NCBI GenBank assembly: GCA_946886275.1
Contig: CAMPIH010000123.1
Location: forward strand, 1-6,989
Direction of reading: 5' to 3'
Source of the DNA: an uncultured Sphingosinicella sp.
GTDB taxonomy: Bacteria > Pseudomonadota > Alphaproteobacteria > Sphingomonadales > Sphingomonadaceae
DNA: 6,989 nt
Numbering within the stretch: position 1 is the stretch's first letter; each line of letters begins with the position of its first letter. The notes under the pieces are model-generated. The model had not been told where the DNA came from, made no database searches, and worked only from the letters and a program-made list of their open reading frames with translations. Both the position numbers and the translations under genes were made by a program. Below are positions 1-5,388 of this stretch, one piece after another.

Positions 1-321
1 TCGACCGACACCGCCCATGTCCATTTCGCCTGGCGCCGCTCGGACGAGCAGCTGGCGAATGCCGACTTCCCCTGGATCGCCGACAATGGCCGGCTGTTGG
101 CCGACGCGCTCGGGATCGTCGACCGCAACGAGCATGTCGCCTATCGCGCGACGTTCATCGTCGATCCGGACAACATCATCCAGCACGTCACCGTGAACGG
201 CCTCAACGTCGGTCGCAATCCGCAGGAGACGCTTCGAGTGCTCGACGCGCTCCAGACCGACGAGCTGTGCCCGTGCAACTGGACTGCCGGAGAAGAGGTC
301 CTTCAGCCCCAGGCGGCTTGA
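1..321 (+). CDS. ahpC: Alkyl hydroperoxide reductase AhpC (2-Cys peroxiredoxin), 3' part
   Basis: The reading frame is open from the first base of the window and gives the last 106 residues of a peroxiredoxin; the start codon and the peroxidatic cysteine lie upstream. AhpC reduces hydrogen peroxide, organic peroxides and peroxynitrite in the cytoplasm. The visible part includes the thioredoxin-fold stretch ATFIVDPDNIIQHV, the segment VNGLNVGRNPQETLRVLDAL typical of the AhpC group, and a C-terminal ELCPCNW motif with cysteines at bases 268-270 and 274-276. Two closely spaced C-terminal cysteines are the pattern of Mycobacterium tuberculosis AhpC (ELCACNW), whereas enterobacterial AhpC has a single resolving cysteine there. 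That subtype is reduced by AhpD rather than AhpF, which agrees with ahpD being the next gene. About half the protein is missing compared with the usual 185-195 residues, only because the window begins inside the gene. Confidence 0.95.
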   Translation, partial: STDTAHVHFAWRRSDEQLANADFPWIADNGRLLADALGIVDRNEHVAYRATFIVDPDNIIQHVTVNGLNVGRNPQETLRVLDALQTDELCPCNWTAGEEVLQPQAA

Positions 322-328
322 TCGGTCG

Positions 329-375
329 GTCACGCGCCCCCCTTGCGTGACGCGCGGGCGGCAAGCCGTCCGCGC
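329..375 (+). repeat. Two adjacent inverted repeats downstream of ahpC
   Basis: Just after the ahpC stop are two back-to-back hairpins. Bases 329-335 (GTCACGC) pair with 345-351 (GCGTGAC) around a C-rich loop. Immediately next to this, 352-362 pairs with 365-375 (GCGCGGGCGGC against GCCGTCCGCGC, with one G-U pair and only AA between the arms, so the innermost pair must open). Neither is followed by a T-run, so they are not intrinsic terminators by themselves. They may protect the ahpC mRNA 3' end or be part of an attenuator with the terminator that follows. The pairing is seen in the sequence; the role is inferred. Confidence 0.5.
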
Positions 376-423
376 CCGATCATCCCCCCAGGCCCCCGAA
401 CCGGGGCTTCAGGACCTCGACGG

Positions 424-459
424 AAGGGGCGCGGCGAGCGATCTGCCGCGCCCCTTTTT
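424..459 (+). terminator. Intrinsic terminator between ahpC and ahpD
   Basis: A ten-pair GC-rich stem is formed by 426-435 (GGGGCGCGGC) and 445-454 (GCCGCGCCCC) around a nine-base loop, extended by two A-T pairs and followed directly by five T (455-459). This is the standard Rho-independent form. It lies about 100 bases past the ahpC stop and about 90 before the ahpD start, so it should end most ahpC transcripts. ahpD then depends on read-through or on a promoter between 460 and 546. Confidence 0.85.
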
Positions 460-546
460 CGTTCACCATCGGACCGAATCGGCAGTCAGGGCATCGCCCG
501 GCCGCCGCGACGGCCCCGGCCCCTCAGGCCGACGAAAGGAAAGACC

Positions 547-1065
547 ATGTCTCTCAAGGAATTCGCCGATACGCTTCCCGAATATGCGAAGGATCTTCGG
601 CTCAACATCGGTTCGCTGCTCGGCGATCAGACGCTCGGCGAGTCGAAGAAATACGGGCTGATCCTCGCATGTGCCCATGGCACCGGCTACCGGCCGATCG
701 TCGCCGCTGCCGAGGCCGAGGTCGAGGGCAAGCTCGACGAGGCTTATGCCAATGCCGCTCGCGCCGCCGCTGCGGTGATGGCGATGAACAACGTCTATTA
801 TCGCTTCGTCCACCTCGCCTCGAACCCGGTCTATGGAACGCTTCCGGCCAAGCTTCGGATGAACGTCATCGGCAATCCGGGCATCGACAAGGCCGATTTC
901 GAACTGTTCAGCCTCGCCGTCAGCGCCCAGAATGGCTGCGGCATGTGCATCGACAGTCACGAGCGGGTCCTGTCACAGCATGGCGTCAAGTCGGAGACGA
1001 TCCAGGCCGCAGCGCGAATCGCCGCAGTGATGAAGGCCGTGGCGACCGTCCACTCGACCCTCTAG
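547..1065 (+). CDS. ahpD: Alkyl hydroperoxidase AhpD (CxxC disulfide reductase for AhpC)
   Basis: A complete 172-residue protein, close to the 177 of M. tuberculosis AhpD. AhpD carries electrons from dihydrolipoamide to oxidised AhpC and has weak peroxidase activity of its own. The AhpD active site is present: Cys131 and Cys134 in NGCGMCIDSHE, His138 just after, and Glu119 before. The spacing matches the known catalytic set Glu118, Cys130, Cys133 and His137 of the mycobacterial enzyme, shifted by one. The start at 547 is chosen because GAAAGGA (534-540) lies six bases upstream and the protein then begins MSLKEFADTLPEYAKDLRLN, the family N-terminus. The frame stays open back to 343, but that extension is Arg/Pro-rich and would run through the terminator stem, so it is rejected. 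The gene follows ahpC on the same strand and converges with the gene at 1092, with only 26 bases between stops and no T-run terminator there. Confidence 0.95.
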   Translation: MSLKEFADTLPEYAKDLRLNIGSLLGDQTLGESKKYGLILACAHGTGYRPIVAAAEAEVEGKLDEAYANAARAAAAVMAMNNVYYRFVHLASNPVYGTLPAKLRMNVIGNPGIDKADFELFSLAVSAQNGCGMCIDSHERVLSQHGVKSETIQAAARIAAVMKAVATVHSTL

Positions 1066-1091
1066 GTCAGCAGCCGGCGCGAGTCTTCGCG

Positions 1092-2012
1092 TCAGGCTTC
1101 GATCCAGGCGCGATGGCTGCCGCGCCTGGCGATCTCGATGCTGCTCATCCGAGCGACCAGCGCGTTCGGCGACTTTGTTCCTCGCCCCAATATTTCGAGG
1201 CCGGCGTCCACATCCTCCTCGGCGCCGGCAAGCTCGCGAAGGGCGGCGAAGCGGACATGGTCGCACGGATGGCCGGCAGCGAAGCTTTCCACCAGATCCC
1301 GGGCGTTGCCGCCGTCATGGTTGGCGGCGAGGGCGAGAAGGGCCTCGGTCGAGCTTCGGTTGAGGATCCGGGCGACCTCGCATTTCTTCACGTCGAACTC
1401 GTATTGGGCGAGGAAGGGGAGGCGAGGGGACGCCTCCATGATGTTGATCGAGACCGACAGATCATCGGCCGGCAGCTGGTTATGGACGTCGCGGTGGGCC
1501 CGATAGAGCATGATCTTGCCCTGTTCGAGCCGGGTCTTCTCGACGAACTTAAGGTCGACCTTTTCCCCGGGGGTCCCGGTGACCGCGCCATATTCATATT
1601 CATAATATTCGCTCCAATAGCCCGGCCCGACATAGCCGACGGTGAGGAACGAGAAATTATGGTCGTGCGGCACATGGTAGAAGAAGGGTGAGGCGCCGCT
1701 GGCCTTGAACAGGCTGTCGCGCGGCGACGGCCAGAAATTGGCTCGGATGAAAAATTTCTCCGAGGCGCGGTGAAGCATGATCACCTGGGAGCTGTAGCGA
1801 TTCTCCAGGCTTTGCCGCGTGCAGCGGTCCTTGAGCTCGGCGAGGGCGATCTCCGCCAGGAAATCGCGATTATTGGCCAGGCCCTTGAGCCAAGGCGCGG
1901 CGCCGGCCAGGCTTTCCTCGTCGGCCGGGTCGAAGCTTTCATCGTTGAGAGCGGCGACGACGTCACCGAGTGCCAGCTTCCGCTCTTCGGCACAGGCGAT
2001 GACCCGCGCCAT
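1092..2012 (-). CDS. Cupin-like protein with C-terminal HEAT-type repeats (function unknown)
   Basis: A 306-residue soluble protein with no signal peptide or membrane segment. Residues 1-80 are mostly helical. Residues 107-192 look like a cupin barrel: YHVPHDHNFSF carries His113, His116 and His118, and 55 residues later GKIMLYRAHRDVHNQL carries His173 and His177. An HxH pair plus a later His recalls three-His iron cupins such as cysteine dioxygenase (spacing about 52), so an Fe(II) oxygenase is possible, but this rests on motif reading. Residues 218-300 form short helical repeats of HEAT type (for example DHVRFAALRELAG). The start is well supported: AGGAAGG (2026-2020) sits seven bases upstream, and the ATG shares one base with the upstream gene's stop (TGATG), implying translational coupling. 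I recall close relatives in sphingomonads carrying a 'transposase' label; nothing in the sequence supports that. No experimentally known function is recognised. Confidence 0.85.
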   Translation of the reverse strand: MARVIACAEERKLALGDVVAALNDESFDPADEESLAGAAPWLKGLANNRDFLAEIALAELKDRCTRQSLENRYSSQVIMLHRASEKFFIRANFWPSPRDSLFKASGASPFFYHVPHDHNFSFLTVGYVGPGYWSEYYEYEYGAVTGTPGEKVDLKFVEKTRLEQGKIMLYRAHRDVHNQLPADDLSVSINIMEASPRLPFLAQYEFDVKKCEVARILNRSSTEALLALAANHDGGNARDLVESFAAGHPCDHVRFAALRELAGAEEDVDAGLEILGRGTKSPNALVARMSSIEIARRGSHRAWIEA

Positions 2013-2995
2013 CAGGCGGCCTTCCTGAGGCGAGGCCGTCCGGCCTCGATCGAGACCAGCACCGAAGCGGCGGCGCGCCGGTTTTCGACGTGCGGATCGC
2101 GCTCCGCCATTCTCCGCAGATGCGGAAGAGCGGCCTCGGCGTCGAGTCCGAGCAACTCCCGCATGACGTGCCAGCGGACGTAGAAGTTAGGGTTGTCGAG
2201 GAAGCTGGCAATCGCCGGGAAGGCGGCGCCGCAGTCGAGCTTGCGAAGCAGGGTCGCGATCATCTGGATCCGGGAGGCGCTGTCGTCGGCCGCGCTGCAG
2301 CCGACATATTCGTGGCTTACCGAATCATATTCGACGCTGAGCGGCGCCTGATCCGGCTTCACCGTCGCCTGCAGGAGGACGATATTGGACCTGGCCTGCT
2401 CGATGACGAAACTTTGATGGCGCCCGTCGACGACCAGCGCTTCGCCGTCGACCACTTCTCGCTCGGACAGCCTGGCGCAGACGCCGGCATCGGTCCCGCT
2501 GAACTCCGAGTCGATCCGCTGCGCCTCCCAGAAGGAAAGGCGGGCGCCGCCGGCCTTCACGAACTTGAGCACGCCGACCTGTCCGGAAAAGCCGATCGAG
2601 GTCGCGCTGCGCGGAGCCGACTTCTTCGCCGCCAGCTGCGCCGCGCCGCTGACTCCGAGCGCGATCGAGACCAGCTCGTCCTCATAGACGATGAGGCCCT
2701 GGTGGACGTCGCTGTTGATATGACGGAAGGGTGGAACGAAGAAGGGATCCCGACGCATCGCGCCGGCGAGCCGGTCGATCAGGTGATCCACCCATTCATG
2801 GTCGTCGAAGAGTCGCCGGACCGCGTCCGCCACCCGTTCGGCGGTCGGTTCGGAAACGGCGGCCATTGCCGCCGCGATCCGCCGATTCGCCGGGCCCGCA
2901 TTCCAGTCACGGGCAAAGGCGCCGATAGCCTTCTCACTCTGCCGGTATCGGCTCGGATCGAAGGTCCAGTCCCTGAGCGCCTCTTCGATGATCAT
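2012..2995 (-). CDS. Divergent cupin-like protein with HEAT repeats, partner of the downstream gene
   Basis: A 327-residue soluble protein. Residues 1-85 are helical. Residues 88-215 look beta-rich and cupin-like: PPFRHINSDVHQGLIVYEDE has His92 and His98, and a later strand pair VVDGEALVVDGRHQSFVIE has His193. The order of elements resembles the downstream protein (aromatic/Pro stretch, His motif, LKFV strand, second His), but the HxH pair is absent, so metal binding is doubtful. Residues 244-315 are clear HEAT repeats, including NPNFYVRWHVMRELLGLDAE and PHVENRRAAASVL. The ATG at 2995 is the only good start: an in-frame TGA lies eight codons upstream, though the ribosome site is weak (no clear AGGAG). 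The gene sits 79 bases after the small-peptide gene and overlaps the next gene by one base. The likely arrangement is a functional pair, perhaps one catalytic and one scaffold or substrate-binding subunit; this is inference. Confidence 0.85.
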   Translation of the reverse strand: MIIEEALRDWTFDPSRYRQSEKAIGAFARDWNAGPANRRIAAAMAAVSEPTAERVADAVRRLFDDHEWVDHLIDRLAGAMRRDPFFVPPFRHINSDVHQGLIVYEDELVSIALGVSGAAQLAAKKSAPRSATSIGFSGQVGVLKFVKAGGARLSFWEAQRIDSEFSGTDAGVCARLSEREVVDGEALVVDGRHQSFVIEQARSNIVLLQATVKPDQAPLSVEYDSVSHEYVGCSAADDSASRIQMIATLLRKLDCGAAFPAIASFLDNPNFYVRWHVMRELLGLDAEAALPHLRRMAERDPHVENRRAAASVLVSIEAGRPRLRKAA

Positions 2996-3074
2996 GCTGG
3001 TTCTGCCGGTTCAATCCCGCTCGAGGCGCCTGTCCCCGACAGAAACGGAAATATCCCGTCCGATCGGCGCCGGA

Positions 3075-3242
3075 TCAGGAGCCGCCGCTGGTGCCGACAT
3101 AGACCGCGATTCCCGCGGCGATGCCGAGGCAGATGCCGCCACCGACTTCCTGCTGGCGGGTCGAGCCGGAAATGGCGACCTCGGTTTCGAGTTCCGGAAG
3201 CGCATCGACGTCCAGTCGGAACGTTTCGCCAATATGACCCAT
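3075..3242 (-). CDS. Small 55-residue peptide with Gly-rich hydrophobic C-terminus, possible precursor peptide
   Basis: An acidic N-terminal half (FRLDVDALPELETEVAISGS) is followed by STRQQEVGGG and a short hydrophobic, Gly/Ala-rich tail, ICLGIAAGIAVYVGTSGGS, with a single cysteine at residue 38. The start at 3242 has an excellent ribosome site, AGGAAAGG (3258-3251), eight bases upstream, which is strong evidence that it is translated. An earlier in-frame ATG at 3287 lacks such a site. The gene heads the unit that continues with the two cupin-like/HEAT genes. The leader-like first part, a GG step (residues 34-35) and a small hydrophobic tail recall ribosomally made, modified peptides and double-glycine bacteriocin precursors. 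However, no transporter, C39 peptidase or classical modification enzyme is visible. Alternatives are a single-span membrane micropeptide or a small structural protein. No family is recognised. Confidence 0.7.
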   Translation of the reverse strand: MGHIGETFRLDVDALPELETEVAISGSTRQQEVGGGICLGIAAGIAVYVGTSGGS

Positions 3243-3255
3243 GGAATTGCCCTTT

Positions 3256-3272
3256 CCTGATGCAAAGTCAGG
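3256..3272 (-). promoter_or_regulatory. Small hairpin covering part of the ribosome site of the 55-residue peptide gene
   Basis: On the minus strand CCTGA (3272-3268) can pair with TCAGG (3260-3256) around a seven-base loop. The second arm shares three bases with the AGGAAAGG ribosome site (3258-3251), so the fold would partly hide it. The stem is only five pairs and may be chance; no riboswitch family is recognised. I see no convincing sigma-70 promoter in the rest of the 3243-3329 gap. Confidence 0.25.
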
Positions 3273-3329
3273 CAAGGCTTCTCCCATTCAAATGTTGATA
3301 CTTCGCTAAGAGCGCGCCGAGAGGGGATT

Positions 3330-3938
3330 TCAGCCCTGGGCGCCTTCCGCCCGGAACGAGTCGCGCAGCGAAGTCAGGCGCTCGAGTTCGTGACGTGAGG
3401 TCCGAAGCGAGCGGGTGAACGCCGTGGCCACCGCGATCACGAGCAGGATCGCGCCGGCGGCGATCCAGAATCCCAGCGTCGGGTCCGACGCGATGCGCGC
3501 GTAAAGCTGGCCGGAGCTCCGATCGACCAGCGCCGCGATTCCCAGTCCGAGCAGGAAACTCGGAACGATTCCGATCAGCTGGAACCGAGTCCGCTTCAAG
3601 GTCGCCTGAGTTCGAGCGATCGATTGGTCGAGCATCTCTTCGGTCGATCCCGTCAGTCCGCGCAACTCCTCGGAGCGAAGCCGCCGGCTGCGCGCCTGGC
3701 CGGCGAGCATGATGAGGATGGCCGCGCCCCCCACCAGCAAGGTGTCGATCTTCGGATTGGACAGGACCAGGATGACGACGACGGCGGCAACGAGGACCGC
3801 GGCGGCGGCATCCACGTATTGCCCCCAGCGCGCCTTGCGCCGAACGGCGTCGGCAGTCCGCCGAAGCGATTCCATCTCGGCCGCCGTGGGTCGCTGCCGC
3901 CAGACGTCGCCGAGACGGTCTAGATCGAGGTCCGTCAT
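3330..3938 (-). CDS. Four-helix membrane protein, putative anti-sigma factor or sigma-linked regulator
   Basis: A 202-residue protein. The N-terminal 40 residues are cytosolic-type and charged (LDRLGDVWRQRPTAAEMESL). Hydrophobic segments follow at about 43-60, 66-80, 121-138 and 155-173, with a charged loop at 81-118 (ARSRRLRSEELRG), and the C-terminus is basic and helical. It overlaps the ECF sigma gene by four bases (ATGA) and has a GGAG ribosome site inside the end of that gene (3950-3947), so the two are made together. ECF sigma factors are commonly coupled to a membrane-bound anti-sigma, and position plus topology make that the best guess. It lacks the zinc-binding HxxxCxxC signature of ZAS anti-sigmas and has more membrane spans than the usual one, so the assignment rests mainly on context. 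The gene ends 87 bases before the small-peptide gene on the same strand; whether transcription continues is not clear. Confidence 0.85.
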   Translation of the reverse strand: MTDLDLDRLGDVWRQRPTAAEMESLRRTADAVRRKARWGQYVDAAAAVLVAAVVVILVLSNPKIDTLLVGGAAILIMLAGQARSRRLRSEELRGLTGSTEEMLDQSIARTQATLKRTRFQLIGIVPSFLLGLGIAALVDRSSGQLYARIASDPTLGFWIAAGAILLVIAVATAFTRSLRTSRHELERLTSLRDSFRAEGAQG

Positions 3939-4468
3939 TGCTGCTGCTCCAGCATCTTCTTGAGGCCCGCTTTCGCGCGGGTCAGTCGCAGCGCGAGTGC
4001 ATTGGGGGCGATGTTCAGCATTTCGGCGATCTCGGCATAATCGAAGCCTTCGAGGAGCAGGACGACGACTTCCCGCTGGGGAAGCGGGAGTCGGCGAGTC
4101 GCGTCGAGCAGCGAGCGATGCTCGCTCGCTTCGATTGCGCTCTCTTCGGGGCTGGGGCTGGCGGCCGCGAGCTCTTCAGGGACCTCGGCGGTCGGCGGCT
4201 GACGGACCTGTTTGGCGACATAGGAGATGGAACGATTTTGAGCGATCCGCGCGATGAACGTGCGAAGCGACGAATCGGCCCGAAAGCTTGGAAGCGCCTG
4301 CCATACCGCAAGGAAGATCTGCTGGGTCAGATCCTCGCGAAGGGCGGCATCGGCCTCGTACGACATGGCGATTCGAGAGACGAGCGGGCCGTGCTCGGCA
4401 ATGATACGGTCGAACGACGGGTGGCCGTTCGCTGTCGCCGCCTGCTGGCTTTCGTGCCGCTGGATCAC
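3935..4468 (-). CDS. ECF-type RNA polymerase sigma factor
   Basis: A 177-residue sigma-70-family protein with only regions 2 and 4, as in the extracytoplasmic-function group. Region 2 spans about residues 20-90 (DLTQQIFLAVWQALPSFR, then LRTFIARIAQNRSISYV, the core-binding and -10 recognition helices). A Pro/Glu-rich linker runs 91-116. Region 4 spans 117-173 with the helix-turn-helix GFDYAEIAEMLNIAPNALAL followed by RLTRAKAGLKKML, which reads the -35 element. The start is GTG at 4468: an in-frame TAG lies two codons upstream, so no longer form is possible, and the protein then begins ahead of region 2 at the usual distance. The ribosome site is weak (AGGG close to the start). It is translationally coupled to the membrane protein that follows and is divergent from cysE. 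ECF genes often drive their own promoter, but I could not identify a confident GGAAC-type element upstream. Its regulon and signal are unknown. Confidence 0.95.
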   Translation of the reverse strand: MIQRHESQQAATANGHPSFDRIIAEHGPLVSRIAMSYEADAALREDLTQQIFLAVWQALPSFRADSSLRTFIARIAQNRSISYVAKQVRQPPTAEVPEELAAASPSPEESAIEASEHRSLLDATRRLPLPQREVVVLLLEGFDYAEIAEMLNIAPNALALRLTRAKAGLKKMLEQQQ

Positions 4469-4659
4469 GCCCTATGTTCGCCCCGATTCCGGCTGTTTCA
4501 TCTCATATCACGGACGGCACCGCCAGCATCGAACTTGCCGATGTCCCGGAGGGGGACTCAGAGCGTGCGCCGCGCTTCCGGCCGTCGTCCGGGCGCCACG
4601 TCTGGAAATGTCTGCCGGCCTCGCCTATCTCTCGCGCTTAACGGCGAGGGCATTGCTCC
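4469..4659. promoter_or_regulatory. Divergent intergenic region between the sigma gene and cysE
   Basis: These 191 bases hold no gene I can support and must contain the start signals for both directions. For cysE, TGGAAA (4603-4608) and TATCTC (4626-4631), 17 bases apart, are a weak sigma-70 match, and GAGGG (4646-4650) is the ribosome site, nine bases before the ATG. A small inverted repeat GTCCC/GGGAC (4543-4547 and 4553-4557) lies in the middle and could be an operator. The promoter calls are low confidence. Confidence 0.3.
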
Positions 4660-5388
4660 ATGGCTTCCGGCCTCCTGGCCTATCTCGATTCAGTCAAGGC
4701 ACGCGATCCCGCGCCCCATTCGCGCTGGGAAGTGATGCTCTATCCCGGCGTCTGGGCGCTCGGTTTCCACCGGGTCGCTCACTGGCTCTACAAGGGCGAG
4801 CTTTACTTTCTCGCCAGGCTGGTGAACCATCTGTCGCGGATGCTGACGGCGATCGACATTCACCCGGGGGCCGTGATTGGGCAAAATTTCTTCATCGACC
4901 ATGGCTTTACCGTGATCGGCGAGACCGCCCAGATCGGCAACGACGTCACCATCTATCAGCAGGTCACGCTCGGCGGCACCAATCCCACGGACGGCGTTGG
5001 CGGCAAGCGTCACCCGACGATCGAGGACGGGGTCATCATCGGTTCGGGCGCCCAGGTGCTCGGGCCGATCACCGTCGGCGCCCGGGCCCGGATCGGTGCC
5101 AATTCGGTGGTCAACCGCGATGTTGCACCCGGTGCGACGATGGTCGGCATCCCGGCAAGACCGACTTTGGTCGACGCCGGCGAAAGCAGCAGCACGAGCT
5201 TCCTTCCCTACGGCACCCCCTGCAACGAAATCTTCGATCCAGCCTCGCAGAAGCTAGAGCTTCTCCAGTGCGAGGTCGAGCAGCTGCGCAAGCGGGTCGC
5301 CGAGCTGATCGCCGAACGCGACCGCGCCGCATCGGAGCGCGATCCGGTGAGCCAGGAGCGGGATCTCAAAGAGCAGGGCCGCGCCTGA
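4660..5388 (+). CDS. cysE: Serine O-acetyltransferase with C-terminal coiled-coil extension
   Basis: A 242-residue cytoplasmic enzyme that transfers acetyl from acetyl-CoA to L-serine to make O-acetylserine, the precursor used by cysteine synthase. The N-terminal helical domain is short (about 65 residues), as in compact bacterial forms. Residues 66-165 are the left-handed beta-helix with hexapeptide repeats (VIGETAQIGNDVTIYQQVTL, VIIGSGAQVLGPITVGARAR). Key residues fit E. coli CysE: Asp66 (Asp143), His81 in FFIDHG (His158) and His118 in GGKRHPT (His193). After the VGIPAR turn the protein does not end with the usual short tail carrying a terminal Ile, which docks into cysteine synthase. Instead it has a roughly 75-residue extension with a charged heptad-like helix (KLELLQCEVEQLRKRVAELI onwards), probably a coiled coil, ending GRA. 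Classical CysE-CysK complex formation may therefore be absent or altered. The start has GAGGG nine bases upstream. The stop overlaps the next ATG (TGATG). Confidence 0.95.
   Translation: MASGLLAYLDSVKARDPAPHSRWEVMLYPGVWALGFHRVAHWLYKGELYFLARLVNHLSRMLTAIDIHPGAVIGQNFFIDHGFTVIGETAQIGNDVTIYQQVTLGGTNPTDGVGGKRHPTIEDGVIIGSGAQVLGPITVGARARIGANSVVNRDVAPGATMVGIPARPTLVDAGESSSTSFLPYGTPCNEIFDPASQKLELLQCEVEQLRKRVAELIAERDRAASERDPVSQERDLKEQGRA

Noticed and set aside
343..546. N-terminal extension of ahpD
   Set aside because: It runs through hairpins and the intrinsic terminator, is low complexity, and the ATG at 547 has a good ribosome site and the family N-terminus.
1078..1091. Hairpin CGCGA/TCGCG between the convergent ahpD and cupin-like genes
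   Set aside because: Only five pairs and no T-run on either strand, so it is not supported as a terminator.
669..1691. 340-codon plus-strand frame
   Set aside because: It is a shadow of ahpD in another frame and then antisense to the cupin-like gene; the composition is unlike a protein.
1092..2012. Transposase identity for the cupin-like protein
   Set aside because: No DDE catalytic pattern, no HTH and no terminal inverted repeats are visible. The His-rich motifs fit a cupin better, and the gene sits in a coupled operon.
3011..3265. 84-codon minus-strand frame overlapping the 55-residue peptide
   Set aside because: Same region in a different frame; it lacks a ribosome site, and its composition is Arg/Ser/Pro-rich like other shadow frames.
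3243..3287. Upstream ATG (3287) as the start of the small peptide
   Set aside because: No ribosome site precedes it, whereas 3242 has AGGAAAGG at ideal spacing.
2090..3298. A 402-codon open frame on the plus strand
   Set aside because: It is antisense to the cupin-like/HEAT genes and the small peptide. Its protein is Arg/Pro/Asp-rich with no family features, while the minus strand has ribosome sites, overlapping gene junctions and HEAT motifs.
4254..5387. Long plus-strand open frame leading into the DUF2794 gene
   Set aside because: It crosses the sigma gene antisense and cysE in another frame. Only the part from 5388 resembles a protein family.
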